Shown piece after piece: positions 50,898-63,674 of a stretch of DNA of 64,000 nt; within the stretch, counting starts at the first letter, position 1, and every line of letters starts with the position of its first letter. The position numbers and the translations under genes are program-made. A model generated the notes under the pieces. The model worked only from the letters and a program-made list of their open reading frames with translations. It searched no databases and was not told the DNA's origin. The stretch is taken from contig OZ034968.1 of NCBI GenBank assembly GCA_964030785.1, positions 72,079,927 to 72,143,926 of the forward strand, in the 5' to 3' direction. This DNA comes from Siderastrea siderea. Its lineage: Eukaryota > Cnidaria > Anthozoa > Scleractinia > Rhizangiidae.

Positions 50898-52292
50898 TAT
50901 ATTTACCCTGCAGAATAGATCAGCTGATACAGTAGTACCGACTGGTATAAACCCATGTGCAGTGTACATGGTATAAACCCATGTGGAAGTCGAGCTTGAC
51001 GACAGCCCAAGCACATACAATCACTAGGGTGCATAAGCTATACCAGCAACATCTACCCCCTAAACTTTACCATAGAAGAAAACTCTCACCAACACTGGCT
51101 TAGACGTAGTGTGGGAAGAATTATTACAACCAACGTGGGAAAAATCAGTTCCTTTGAAAAACCAACAGTCCTTTACTTTGTGTTCAACGGTTCTTTACTT
51201 CTTTTAACCTCTCAATACAGCTCAGTTTTAGAAATCTTTCACTAGAAGTTCTCCGCGCTGCCTTTTATGTTGGCTGATGAATGATTGAAATTTTGCTGTC
51301 AAACGTTCGTCAATTGCTAATGTAGGCTAACGTAATCCCGCATGCGATTGGTTAGCGAAGGAACTCGCAATGTATTCCTTCCCGACATTTGCTAACGAAG
51401 AAATGCTTTTCTTTGGAATTTTTCTGAATGTTCTCCAAAGCGTCCAGCCAAAATAATGCAACGGGAAAAATATAAAAAATACAGTGAACATTTTTATCCA
51501 TAATAATTGTACATTTACAGCGAGAAGTACGTGAAGGTTACGTACAACAACTACAAAACAACAACATTTTCTCCTTTTCGAAGACGAAAGGCGGTACTAG
51601 AAGTCCACGCCTATTTCTATAAATTACTGAGTACACGTTTACAAGTTTTGGAGTTGTCATTAGAAATTCAGTACGTGATCCTAATACAGAGGAAATTTAC
51701 TCTGACTAACACCTTTAAACCAGAGAAAAGATTTCAATTATTATTATTATTATTTAAATAAGTTCGGCAAAAGTAATTTTAAGTAGAAATCGGCTGGTAT
51801 CAATTCGGTTAGAAACACGGTGCAATTTTACCAAAAACGACAAAAAAAACGCAAGAAGAAAATTATTTTCAGGCTAATGGCAGAGAAAGTTGAACTAGAG
51901 GGCAAACCAGCAAAATACAGTCTGTAAACAACAAGAGCCCCAAGGGCATTACATCCCGCCGTTGTTCTTCTTCCATTCGGTGGGTAAATATATTGTGGTC
52001 ACTCAAGATACTCAGGCTCTCCCCTGTGTAAAGAGAGATGCGACGAGAAATTTGCTTCGCCGAGAGAAAAGCGGAGGTCTGGGGCAAGTGGCCACGAAAA
52101 AAAAAGAGCACGGACAAAAACGGGTATTACTAGACCCGTCCTGACGGCGGGGTAATAATCCAGGCAAAAAAAATTACCAAAAATGCTTTACTCAAAGGTT
52201 CGTTTCCGAGCAACAACTTAAAACAGAACGCCTGCTTGCACCAAATTTAAACCAGCAGAAAACAGCGTTTAGTGCAGCGTTAGTGCAGTTTT

Positions 52293-52551
52293 CAGTTGAG
52301 TGTCGAAAGTAATTCACGTTTTGCTTAGGTTTGGCTTTACTTCGCTCTTTCACTGATTGGTTAAAAAACCTCGCGCCACTTTCTCGACCAATCAGAAGTA
52401 AAAGTCAAACCAATCGTGACTTGCTCGCATGGCGTTTTCCCGTGCTTGGCACTGGTCCAATTCCTTCATTGGGTAATTTGTGTTTATTGTGATTGGCTGC
52501 AGTAATTACTTTGCTTTCGGTTTCACGAAACTCATTTGAAAAGCGCTCTAA
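52293..52551. mobile_element. MITE present in unit A only
   Basis: Starts GAGTGTCGAAAGTAATTCAC and ends with ATTACTTTGCTTTCGGTTTC followed by AAAAGCGCTCTA, giving imperfect inverted ends. Internal ATTGGTT/ACCAATC pairs occur at 52355-52415. Unit B runs directly from the left flank (62945) to the right flank (62955) without it. Confidence 0.7.
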
Positions 52552-53043
52552 AATTAGCGTGAAGTTAATGAACAATTGGGAGGACGAACCGTTAAACTTT
52601 TTAAATATTTTATCCCCTAATGTAGAATATTCTCCATTCAATAAGACATTACTGTATGGTTTCCCAACACCAAATAAAACACCCCTAACCGTTCAACTCA
52701 AAATGAATCCGCTGTGAAAATAGTTTACCGACTATGTGGCAAGGCCCCTGAAAGTGTACTTCACGTTCTTTCAGAATGCAGTGCAAGGAAGGCATAATGC
52801 TACACTCACGTTTTTACATTTTGAGCTTCTGAAGGACGCTGGCCTCGTTTCAGAAACAGTAAATAAAACCGCTTTACACTGCCTGCGTTTCCACTCAATC
52901 TCAAATCGTTTTTACCCGAATTTTTACTGACATAAATAAATTAACGGTTCCACAAGGCACCTTTGAATTGCTCGTATTGGCGGAGGACGAAGGTGTTTTG
53001 AACCCCACTACGTTTCCCTTCAAATAGCCGTGTAATGATTCTC

Positions 53044-53189
53044 TTATTAACCAACCTTGCTCGGAACAGCACTGGGAGAATATCGGCCCTCGGTCTTTTT
53101 TGTACGGAACTGACGCTACTGCACGGTCCCTACTCTCTTGGTCCCGGGATGATATTCTCCCAGTACTGCCCTCGGGCTTGGTTAATAAC
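53044..53189. mobile_element. 146-bp MITE (unit A)
   Basis: Inverted ends TTATTAACCAA...GCACTGGGAGAATAT and the complement ending TTGGTTAATAA. Present at the same place in unit B (63446-63591), so it predates the duplication. It lies just downstream of the fucosyltransferase-like gene. Confidence 0.8.
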
Positions 53190-53286
53190 TTAAAGATATC
53201 TTTACTGAAAATCGACGTCGTCAGAGAACAAAATAGCCCTTCGCCAGAGCAAAAAGCATTAATATAAAGCAACAGTCAAACAAAGT

Positions 53287-54624
53287 TCATTTGTCTTCAG
53301 ATTGCATCTCTTGGCAAGCGACCCGTTTCAATCTAGATTGATCATTACTGTTCCTGCTAAGAAACTGGCCTTTCACCCATGCTTGAAAACTTCCAGTTCC
53401 GAGTAAAACTAAGTGCTTTCCAGACGCTAGAATGTTCATTTCCACGATGGCTACAGCACCTCGATCAACAAGCTTGTATTCTGCAGGTTGAAAAGTGATC
53501 GGCTTCAAAGGATGTAATATTTCCATAAGTGACTTTGCATTTTCTCGTGCCTGTTTTATAGATCTTGACGAAGAACCGAACTCGTTAAAATCGGCGGCCA
53601 CAAAAACAGGGATAGGTACCATGCTTGCATGTACGATTGACTGAACTTGTGCACTCAATTTTGATATGCAAAGTTTGATTAGTGATAGCTTGCTTCCAGA
53701 CGTCAGAATATGTTCTGTGCGGATATGCACAGAAATAAAGTGCGGGCCAAGATTGTGTGCAATAAACTCTTGCGCAATGTGTACGAGCTTTGAATTAAAG
53801 AAACCCCCAATATCATAATAGGCCATAACATTTTCCACGATGGAGCTCAAATCAAACTTAGCTCGATTGCCGCCGTTCCATTCGTTATTGCATCCTCTCC
53901 ATTGAGAAATTCCAACACACGGACGCCTTTTAACAACTTCCCTTTCAAACTTATCTACCGAGTCCAGCGCAAAAGCATTCATACAAATTCTTGTTCCCAC
54001 CTCGAAACCTTGAAATGTATTTGACCGGTGATCCTTCATGCAAGGGACAAATGGCGTGGCTAAGCTGTACGTTGTCGATTTATTTAAATCGGTATAATCA
54101 AATTGCACCAGTACATCTAGTCTTCCTTTGCAGACATCTTGAAATCCTTCCCAGCTTATGAACGCCGCGTGGCCGCGTGAACGAAACGTGTCATTTAACG
54201 CCGTCACGTTGAAGTAGAGCGCGAGTGTTTTAAATCCATTGCTTACCGCTGTGCCGCGAAATTTTGCGTCCTTTACAAATGGAACGACAACCTGGCGTCC
54301 TCCATGAGCTGCAAAGGCCGCGAGATGTAGAAGATTATTTGTTGCCATCGTTAGTTGTTCCCAGTATCTGAAAGCAATGATAATCTTTCCAGAATAACCT
54401 GTTTTAGTACTCCTTTTCCCGTTGCTTTTAAACTTCTTGGACATTCTAAGTTGATTACTGATATCTTGTCGCGAATGTGATCCAAGACGGTAGATGTATT
54501 TGTCGCTTGTGACTGTTAAATAGACGAAACAGCTGAATATTGTAATTACAACCAAGAAAACCAGTGCTTTCGGTAGGAAATGATTCCATCTGTGTGAGGA
54601 TTTTAACTCCATCACTTCAGACAT
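53287..54624 (-). CDS. Type II membrane protein, O-fucosyltransferase-like glycosyltransferase
   Basis: 445 codons in one exon, ATG 54624-54622. Residues 1-17 are cytoplasmic, about 18-38 form one hydrophobic anchor (LVFLVVITIFSCFVYL), and the rest would lie in the Golgi/ER lumen. Catalytic-domain signs: GKIIIAFRYWEQLTMATNNL (80-99), an N-terminal substrate-loop pattern like that of fucosyltransferases. Then HFISVHIRTEH (295-305), resembling the HxRxxD/E GDP-fucose-binding loop. Near the C-terminus GKHLVLLGTGSFQAWVKGQF resembles the GSxSSF-type segment of POFUT-like enzymes. N-glycosylation sequons occur at 139, 144 and 181. The likely reaction is transfer of fucose from GDP-fucose to a protein or glycan; acceptor unknown. 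The similarity is by motif only, so another nucleotide-sugar transferase is possible. It lies in a tandem duplication, with a close paralogue at 63675. Confidence 0.6.
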   Translation of the reverse strand: MSEVMELKSSHRWNHFLPKALVFLVVITIFSCFVYLTVTSDKYIYRLGSHSRQDISNQLRMSKKFKSNGKRSTKTGYSGKIIIAFRYWEQLTMATNNLLHLAAFAAHGGRQVVVPFVKDAKFRGTAVSNGFKTLALYFNVTALNDTFRSRGHAAFISWEGFQDVCKGRLDVLVQFDYTDLNKSTTYSLATPFVPCMKDHRSNTFQGFEVGTRICMNAFALDSVDKFEREVVKRRPCVGISQWRGCNNEWNGGNRAKFDLSSIVENVMAYYDIGGFFNSKLVHIAQEFIAHNLGPHFISVHIRTEHILTSGSKLSLIKLCISKLSAQVQSIVHASMVPIPVFVAADFNEFGSSSRSIKQARENAKSLMEILHPLKPITFQPAEYKLVDRGAVAIVEMNILASGKHLVLLGTGSFQAWVKGQFLSRNSNDQSRLKRVACQEMQSEDK

Positions 54625-57005
54625 TTAGCGCCAATTGTAACCACTCAGCTGCAATATTCAAATTCTTTTGACGTTGACGGCCCTTTTCGGTCGATATCTG
54701 CTTCACATGCTGTCGTGTCATGCATTATCGTTTTGCATTTACACGGGAACGTCAAGCTTTTTGTATGGGCTGAATATCGATGCCAATGGCGTAGCATAGC
54801 ATAGCATGGCATGAACTTTATTTACACACGAATTTTGAGTAGCCAGAAAGGCTAATTTCTCCGTGCAAAAAAAAGGTGAAAACAAGGAGAGAGAGGGAAA
54901 AAAAAGAAACTTATTTACTTTACAAATATCTAAAATAATTACCTAAATTTTGCATTATTCATTGACAAGAAACTCACGGTTTCCAAAAGATGTTTAAAAC
55001 TGTGGTGGTCATGGTAGTGTACCTTAAAAAAGGAGCTAATGAGAAACTTTTTGTAAATGGTACATCAACATAACTGAGAGCATAGTAACAGAGAGCATAA
55101 TATTATATAGACACCGGTGAAATACCAGGATTTTTCCAGTGACGAAAATTTCGTATTCAGGGAAGATACGATTTTTATCTTTCACATGTGAAGATATCAC
55201 GGTTGTCATGGCTACTTCAGTCTTCATCAATGAAATTTATAGAAGGTATATGCCTTATTGCTATAATATTCAGAATCCATATCAACACTACTTATTTTCT
55301 GTAAAATGTGTCTCCGCGCGACCATACAATATCCTCTCTATATTTAACAATTAGCATAATATTTAACGATTACAATTCCACGAGCGCGCGTTCAATATGA
55401 GGTGATAAATTAGTCGGTTATAAATCACCTCATAACCAGCAAGCGCGAGTGCAATAATTGCCGGTTTATATCATTACCCAAGTTTATTTCAAAGTTAAAA
55501 TTTTCCCAAATAGCTTACTCGGTAATCAGCACTGAGGAATTCTGTGGTGGGCAACTGCTGACGTCATGAGATAATTACATTTGCAGTCAAAAAAATATGT
55601 CGTGGAGACTGGGGACTGAATGGCGGCGTGAGGACGTTTCAAAAGCCGTTCGTCTAATTCTTGCCGCTCGGGTGACTGGGTAAATGGCCGGATTTCCCCG
55701 ACATAGAACGTTTTTATTTCAGTTTTAGTGTGTTTGGCGCTTTTGTTAACTTCTTTTTCTCTCCTGTGTTTTTGTGCTTTTGTGTTATTGTGTCAGTGTA
55801 CTGTGCAGCAATTGCGGGTCTAGCGCCGAGGCAGGAAGGAGTTATCGAAAGAAACCTACCAAAACGTTATTTATGGGACTGACAATAGCTTCGCTAAATG
55901 TCAGAAGACTAAGAGATAATATAAAACGTAAAGAGGTGTTTAATGGGCTTCGAGCAAAAAAACTCTCTCTTTTTACCCATACCCGGGCAATTTAAAGCAA
56001 CGACTATTGATTTGTCTTCACTTAATCGTTGGATGATTGCTCTCTTTGTGCAGTTGCCTGCTAAATTCTGCCTCTTTACCCAGGCTTCCTTTCAAGAGTG
56101 GACTTTACCTGGATGCAGAGGGAGGCGCATTTGTCCATTTGTTAGCTTATTCTCGATCAGATAAAAGCCATCTAACTTTATTGTCTAGCTTGCAGATTGA
56201 CTTAATTGCAAAGAATGGTATATTGTGCAGCATATATCTGTTAACGCCTTGGATAAAATTCAGTGCCTGGATTTAATAGATGGACTTGGGCAATTGTTTG
56301 CCTGTTCGAATTCTTTCCTGTCCAATAGTCACGAATAGTTTCCTTCAGCGCAAAGAAGCCTTGGCTTCAGTCTACAAACACGTTTATTGAACAGTAATTC
56401 ACCTCTAATTGCTTGGGTAAAAATTGCCTGAATTTAACAGACAGACTTGGGCAATAGTTTGCGTGTTCTCTTCTGTTCGTTATTTTCGTTATGCGCAACT
56501 GCGGATTTTTTTCAGTTCAGTCAAAATACAATTCTCGTTAAACCTCGCAGGACAGCCTCTGAAGAAATTCTAATATAATTAATGGCAAAAATAAAATAAA
56601 GTTGACGTTGAAATTGAAGAGGTTGAGTTATGGAGGAAAAAATTAACACATACAACAATATTCTGAATAAAGAATTTTATTTCGTACCCAGTGGATATGG
56701 GTTTCAATTAACTTTTTTTTTTTTTCATAAATGCCCATTAATTTTTTCGTTGTGTTCGAGTTAACATACGATTGCATTTCGGCCCGAAAAATGAAAATCT
56801 GAAAAATCAATATAATATCTTGGGAAAATGCAAGACCTCCTCTTAAAAGATAAAATTAAGAAAGGTTATGGTGTGAAAGAGAGTCTTGATAGAGAAAGAG
56901 AGGGAAATTATAAACAAAAGAAAAACCAGGTGTTTTAAGCCTGCAGTGTATATTCCTCGCCATGCACCCCCAGAAAGGTAAATAAAAACACAAGTTTTTT
57001 TTTCA
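54625..57005. other. Upstream flank of the gene in unit A; no gene
   Basis: A short AGCATAGCATAGCATGGCAT repeat lies near 54793-54812. ORFs at 55774-56276 are short, overlap in several frames and show no domain. No clear TATA box was identified. Confidence 0.5.
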
Positions 57006-60000
57006 TTTCAGTCATTTCAAATTAACTGCTCTGAAGTTGTTTTTCAACAACGTTCTTTGTTCCGTTGGTCCAGGGAATAAAGACGTCGACACGAGTGGTT
57101 TCCCTTAACTTATATGGCTTATTTGCGTAAGAAAGCAGAAGTGCTCAAATAAGTTATTAGTAACAAAACTACAGTCTATAGCAATTTCCGTTAAGGCAGC
57201 ATTTCTTCACATAGTTTAATTTATCGAATGGTTTGTGGCTTCGATAGCTTATTAATATTAATTGCTCTTGAACACATTTTTACTTCTCCGAACCAAAGGT
57301 AAAAATCCTTCGCCTTCGAGAACAAGTGCATGCAATTTAACCTTTTTATTTATTACTACCAAAATTATAAGCCGTGAAACAATAACGCAAAACAGACTAT
57401 CTACTTCAGTGACATCCATTCAAAGCAAGAGAAATATTTGCTGAGGCAAGTCCATGCATTCCACACAGGTATTTGCGAATCACTTGTGTTTCCATTGTTT
57501 TCTTTCAATACGCCCCTTGAATACACTCGGCTTTTGAATGAACCTTTTCAAGATAATAAGACGAAGTGTAAGACAGTACTTAATACCAGTGACCTGCAAA
57601 TGTGACCGATGTCTTGATCACGAAGAATTTGTCTTAATATTTAGGATACATTGCCTGGGGACAGAATGAAACTGACAGAATCGTTAGATGCGGGCATTAT
57701 AACAGTCACAGTCACTCTATATCTAACACCACTTTCTTTGTACGGACTGTATCGTTTGAACCAACAATGAGGTAGCAGACAAAGGTAATGAAAGGAAACA
57801 CGAAATTAAAATCGTAAATGGTCCTCGACTTTTAGATAGAAAGCATGTTATAGTGAAAGGTTGGATGAAATACTCAACCTCTACTAAAACAAAACGACAC
57901 CGCTCATTTAATTTGAAATTCCCTTTCCATCACGGCTTGCGTCATAACGCTGCCACCCTTAATCTCTTAGTTGTCTTGCACAAGTGGAAAATTCAGTCAA
58001 AGACTTGGTTCAGCTGCCTCGGTCTTCGCAGATTCAGCTGTAGGCCAAATTGGTAATAAGAAGAAATGTCCATGTCAAGAACAATATTATACCTCAGTTC
58101 ATTCAGTGTAATGTCTTTAGGTAACCGCAAACCTACGAAAAGCGGGTCTATAAAGGTGAATTCGTGAGGTCCCTTGTAGGATGCGAGTCCTGTAGTCTCT
58201 GTGAGCAAGAATTAATACAACAGAAGGCTACACAACGCTATATTTGCGATTAAATCTGCTGAATTTCTGAACGGGCCTTAATCGGCAATGATATAAGGCA
58301 ATGGCAGATCTAGAACCAGTTTCAAAGAACTACCAACTGAAATATTGTAAAATTATAAAACTCAAAGGAGTCTTCATTGGTCCTTGAAGTTTATAAAACC
58401 TGTTACACTAGTTAGTTGATTATCAGGTAGATGAAGAGGTATAACCTAAGTGAATTTATCTGCTTGGTGAATCAGGAAATTATTTGTGGAGAAATAGTTA
58501 TCCAATCTAAACGATCTTAAACCACTTGTCAGACAAAATTGTTCCAACCCTGAATTCTGTGTCATTACTGAAGTACCGGGAAAACTGTCATATCGCGTAA
58601 CGGTATTTATGACTTAAAAACTGACTACCATTGATTAAAAAAAAGAAAGGTTTAGAGACAAAATAGCTTGGGCCAATGACCGTTAAGTAATTAAGAATAA
58701 TCATGTCAGACATTATTAATTACAGTCATGGGATCAGCAGAGAACATCAGCTATATAATACTAATACTGAAATTAATTGGTGTAAAAAATATTCAGTGAC
58801 TGTCTGAAGAATGATATGCTTTGCGGTTGATATTTAAATGCACTTTTTTTTTATTTTTTGAGATTATCCATTCATTCCGGTGCGCTGCTCTTGGCTATCT
58901 CAACGCATCTTTGTAAAATCCAGTTTAGCATTTACTTGCTGTCGTTGTCGGTAACCAAATTTTTTCTTTCAAATATTTGTTATGAACTTAAATTCAGTTT
59001 TGTGAAAGAGCAGTAAAAAATACTAGTTTATGATGATCACATGTGGGCCGTATCGGCAGATGTGAGTAATCCCAAACAATCAGCTATTGCCATTAGCAAA
59101 TGAGTCAGTCATAAACATTTTTACTCATGATTTTAATTTTTCCTTTCACTTCAGTTATTTAACCTAGTGATTCAGTTAATGAAGATCTTTCCTTAGTTAT
59201 CAGAATTAGCCCTGTTGAATCAAATATGATTGCTCCTTATTTTCCAGAAGTTCATTGGTGCGGCCATTATTTCCTCACAATTTTTTGACCTCTTTAAATC
59301 ATCAGTTAAGTTTAAAATGTCTCAAGATCTCATTTAAAACACCAAAACCGTGATAAACAATGAACACACCAGTGAAGACGAGCGAAGGCGCGCACTGATA
59401 CCAGCATATAGCTGCCGTGTATGAAGAGAACGTGACTGGCCAAGCTGGCTGTACAGGTATTGTCTCAAATTTAAATGGAGAAATTACCATCGCAGTGGCC
59501 AACTGAATTCATGCAAAAAAGTACTCAGTGGCTTCGAAGGGATTAGATCTCAGCGAAGCAGATGCGTCGTTCTACAAACAGCACTTAGAAGCCTCGTCTT
59601 AACGTCGGAGGGTTACGTACTGAGGTTAGGACTGGCGGGCCGACCGTGGGAATAATTATAAAGGGCGGGCAGCGCAACACTAATAACATATTTACAATGA
59701 ATTTGTGCCATTGATTTAATTAAACGTGAGATTTCCAGAGAGGAGAGGATCCCACACTCTTTGGCGGGGGTTAAATTGCAATGAAGGAGCTGACAAAATA
59801 TATCCCTGCTGTGATTTTCGGATGATAGCCTTTACATTGTACTTGGAACATTTTTCTGACTAGATATTATCAAACCATAAGGTCATCTTTGACTTAAAAC
59901 AATAGAGTTCACGAAATGAATGCCTTTAAGAAGAACGGCTTATTTCTCTTCGATTCAAACTGACAGCGACTTGAAGGGTATCAGTTACTTCACTGAATGA

Positions 60001-60149
60001 TGCATAAGGGAAATTCAGAACTGAACAAATATTTAAGTTCAAAACTGCGTATAATTGTAATTCTCTTTGTAGGACAGACTGAAAAAATTCGATGTAATTT
60101 AATTGAGAAAATTAAATAAAGTTGAATTTTAAGTTGAAGAGACTCTAAT

Positions 60150-61306
60150 CCGTGAAATGCTTACTGATTATGAGAATTTGATTATCAGACATGGAAGAAA
60201 AAAATACAAAACATGTATTACAAATTACAACAGCCAACAATATTGCGAACTACTGGTGTGGATCGATGTCAAAAAAGCCCAAGATGCGGTTGATTACAAC
60301 CGGTTGAGAGAGAGAATGGCTGACCACAGATTTGCTAAATGGATTGGCGGTGTTGTCCACGGGATATTTGAGGAAAAACGTAAAGTGATACGGGATATTT
60401 ATAAACGAAATATGAGGATATTCCACAGGAAGTTTAGGGATACGAGACCATACAATTAAGGGGACATGGGATATTTCAAGAAAAAGTTAAAGGGATACGG
60501 GATACCCAGGACCCCCTAATGGGGCCTCATGTTAAGCGAGCGATGAAACACCGGGATAGCAGTAAAGACGAACCAGGGACACGATGCCTTCTGTCAGAAG
60601 ATATACGCTGTCGCAAAGGTCTCCCGCAAGGGGATGCGCTTTGCACGAGACTCTTCACAGTAGGATAACCTCGTGCTAGAAATTAAAGCGCTGCAAAATT
60701 CTATCTACGACGACTGTCCGTAATCTGGTCTAGTCTCATATCAGAATTATACTTTCACAAAGTAATGGCGACAAACCAATTCGCTCTGCCAGTTCTCAGC
60801 TATCTCATGTGGATCCAAATATGGCCTATTGCGGAACTGCAGAGAATTGACCGGGAGACACACGAAGTGATGACTGAAAACGGAGGGAAGCATCCACTAA
60901 GCTCCATGGACTTAATGGCGGTAGAGGCCTGAAGTCCATCGAGAACGAATAGATGCTGACCAAGCTTAAGATCAAAGCCGCTGTAAAGCTCTGCGCTCAC
61001 ACCGATCCAACAATGGCGGTGGTAAGAGACTTTGAAAGCAAGGCCTGGCAAGCAAGACGACAGTTTCTGTTAAAGGACTCCACGAGATATGCAGAAGAGC
61101 TGCGAATGCAACTCACATAAGAGCTCCCAGAGCCGCGATAGGTTACACAGAGGAGGGAGGCGAGATCCGGGTCCGAAATATTGGGGTAAGGACCAAGAAG
61201 ACACAGCAGAAAATACACCACGAAAATAGCAGTCGGGTATGATAGTATAGGGAAAATTAAGTTGTTCAAACAGAGATGGGATGATGAGGACGTGGAACAA
61301 GAGTGC
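60150..61306 (+). mobile_element. Decayed LINE reverse-transcriptase remnant (unit B)
   Basis: Counterpart of 49795-50816: WIDVKKAQDAVDYNRLRERM near 60268-60330, HRFAKWIGGVV, then KGLPQGDALCTRLF from 60615. KGLPQGD is better preserved here than in unit A. It is split by the 60357-60530 insertion and ends at a (TAA)n tract at 61307-61362. Confidence 0.75.
60357..60530. repeat. Unit-B-specific insertion with GGGATAC/GGGATATT words
   Basis: The words CGGGATATTT, GGGATACGAG, GGGATATTTC and GGGATACGGGATACCC recur within about 170 bases, ending CCAGGACCCCCTAATGGGGCC. The same position in unit A (about 50015) has none of this. Confidence 0.7.
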
Positions 61307-61326
61307 TTAATAATAATAATAATAAC

Positions 61327-61362
<36 letters not shown>
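61307..61362. repeat. (TAA)n microsatellite (unit B)
   Basis: About eighteen TAA units with one TAAC interruption. Another (TAA)n tract of about ten units lies at 61599-61631. Confidence 0.95.
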
Positions 61363-63445
61363 TTTTAATAAAAAATTTTTATTACAAAATTGCTAACTAT
61401 TAACATAATCTAATGAAAAACCTTATGTACATTTAAAATTTAAAATGGTATAAAGATAAAAAATTCTCAACTTACAAGCTACTCGTATTCAAAAATATGT
61501 TTTAAAATAGTTGTTCAAGAATAGGCACTCTGTAATGAAAAGCTTAAGAGGTATAACAAATACTGTAAAGGTTATGTATATATATCAAAAAATCAAATAA
61601 TAATAGTAATAATAATAATAATAATAATAACTTAATTTACCCTGCAGAATGCATCAGCTGATACAATAGTACCGACTGGTATAAACCCACTTCCACATGG
61701 TATAAACCCATGTGGAAGTCGAGCTGGACGACAGCCCCAGCACATACAATCACTGGGGTGCATAAGCTATACCAGCAACATCTACCCCCTAAACTTTACC
61801 ATAAGAAGAAAACTCTGACCAACACTGGCTCAGACATAGTGTTGTAAGAATTATTACAACCAACGTGGGAAAAATCCGCTCGTTTTAAAAACCAACAGTC
61901 CTTTACTTTGTGTTCAACAGTTCTTTACTTCAGTTCTTTTAATCTTTCAGTACAGCTCAGTTTTAAAATCTCTCGTTAGAAGTTCTCCGCGCTTCCTTTT
62001 ATGTTGGCTGATGAATGATTGAAATTTTGCTGTCAAACGTTCGTCAATTGCTAATGTAGGTTAAAGTAATCCCGCACGTGATTGGTTAGCGAAGGAATTC
62101 GTAATGTGTTCCTTCCCGAGATTTGCTAAGGACGCATGCTTTTCTTTTAAATTTTTCCTAATGTTCTCCGAAATGTCCAGCCAAAATAATGGGGAAATTA
62201 TAAAAAAATGCAATGAACATTTCTATCGATAACAATTGTACATTTAAAACAAGAAGTACGTGAAATCTTAAGTTAAAGGTTGCGTACAACAACTGCAAAC
62301 CAACAACCTTTTGTCCTTTGTGAAGAAGAAAGGCGGTACTAGAAGTCCACCCCTATTTCCGTAAATTACTGAGTGCACGTTTACAAGTTTTAGAGTTGCA
62401 ATTAGGGATTCAGTACGTGATCCTAACACAGAAGATATTTGCTCTGACTAACACCTTTAAAGCAGAAAAAAGATTTCAAATATTATTATTATTATTATTA
62501 TTTGAATAAGTTAGGCAAAAGTAATTTTAAGTAGAAATCGGCTGGTATAAATTCGGTGAGAAGCACGGTGCAATTTTACCAAAAATGACAAAAAACTACA
62601 AGAAAACTATTTCCAGGCTAATGCCAGAGAAAGTTGAATTAGAGGTCAAACCAGCAAAATACAGTATGGTTTTAATGTAACAAGAAAAGCCCCAGGGGCA
62701 TTAGACCCCGCCGTTGTTCTCTCTTCTCTCGGGGTGTAAAATATAGTGTGGTCACTCAAAATACAAGCTCTCGCCTGCGTAGCGAAAGACGCGACGAGTA
62801 ATGACGGCGGGGTAATACTCTAGGAAAAACCAATTACCAAAAATGCTTTAATCAAAGGTTCGTTTCCGAGCAACAACTAAAAATAGATCACCAGCCTGCA
62901 CAAAATTTACACCAGGAGAAAACAGCGTTTGGTCAGCGTTAAAATCAGCACTAAGTTAATGAACAATTGGGAGGACGAACCGTTAAACTTTTTAAATATT
63001 TTATCCCCTAGTAGAATATTCACCGTTCAATAAGACATAACTGTATGGTTTCCCAACACCAAATGAAACTCCCTTAACCGTTCAACTCAAAATAAAATCG
63101 CTGTGAATATAGTTTACCGACTGTTTGGCAAGGCCCCTTAAAATGTACTTCACGTTCTTTCAGAATGCAGTGCAAGCAACGCAGAATGCTGCGCTCAAGA
63201 TTTTATATTTTGAGCTACTGAAGGACGCCGGCCTCGTTTTAGAAACAGTAAGTAACGCCTCCGTAAATAAAACCGCTTTCACTGCCTGCGTTTCCATTCA
63301 ATCTCAAATAGTTTTTACCCGAGTTTTTACCGACATAAATAAATTAACGGGTTCACAAGGGACCTCTGAATTGCTCGTATTGGCGGAGGACGAAGGTGTT
63401 TTGAACCCCACTACGTTTCCCTTCAAATAGCCGTGTAATGATTCT

Positions 63446-63591
63446 CTTCTTAACCAACCTTGCTTGGAACAGCACTGGGAGAATATCGGACCTCGGCCTT
63501 TTTTGAACGGAACTGACGCTACTGCACGGTCCCTACTCTTTTGGTCTCGGGCTGATACTCTCCCAGTACTGCCCTCGGGCTAGGTTAATGA
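63446..63591. mobile_element. 146-bp MITE (unit B)
   Basis: Same element and position as 53044-53189, with about a dozen substitutions. Confidence 0.8.
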
Positions 63592-63674
63592 GATATCTTC
63601 ACTGAAAGCCGCCGTTTCGAACATAGTAGCCCATCGCCAAAGCAAAAAGCTCTAAAGCAACAGACAAATAAAGT

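Larger units (their letters stand above)
46222..57005. repeat. Tandem duplication, unit A (about 10.8 kb)
   Basis: From TCATTTCAAATTAACTGCTC near 46228 the sequence runs parallel to 57010 onward. Examples: 46416-46740 with 57225-57590, 49320-49400 with 59700-59775, 49790-51020 with 60145-61760, 52560-53290 with 62955-63675. Long identical runs are broken by small indels and a few large ones. If the duplication is direct and adjacent, the unit is about 10.8 kb and includes the fucosyltransferase-like gene and 54.6-57.0 kb. Confidence 0.9.

Noticed and set aside
50500..51020. ORFs with poly-Met, poly-Ile and poly-Asp runs
   Set aside because: They are translations of (TAA)n and (ATC)n microsatellites.
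52901..53272. 123-codon minus-strand ORF downstream of the glycosyltransferase-like gene
   Set aside because: It runs through a MITE and is not kept as the same ORF in unit B.
55774..56276. Overlapping ORFs of 73-79 codons
   Set aside because: They lie in three frames with no domain and weak coding character. One short stretch resembles the start of LINE endonuclease ORFs but is too short to support.
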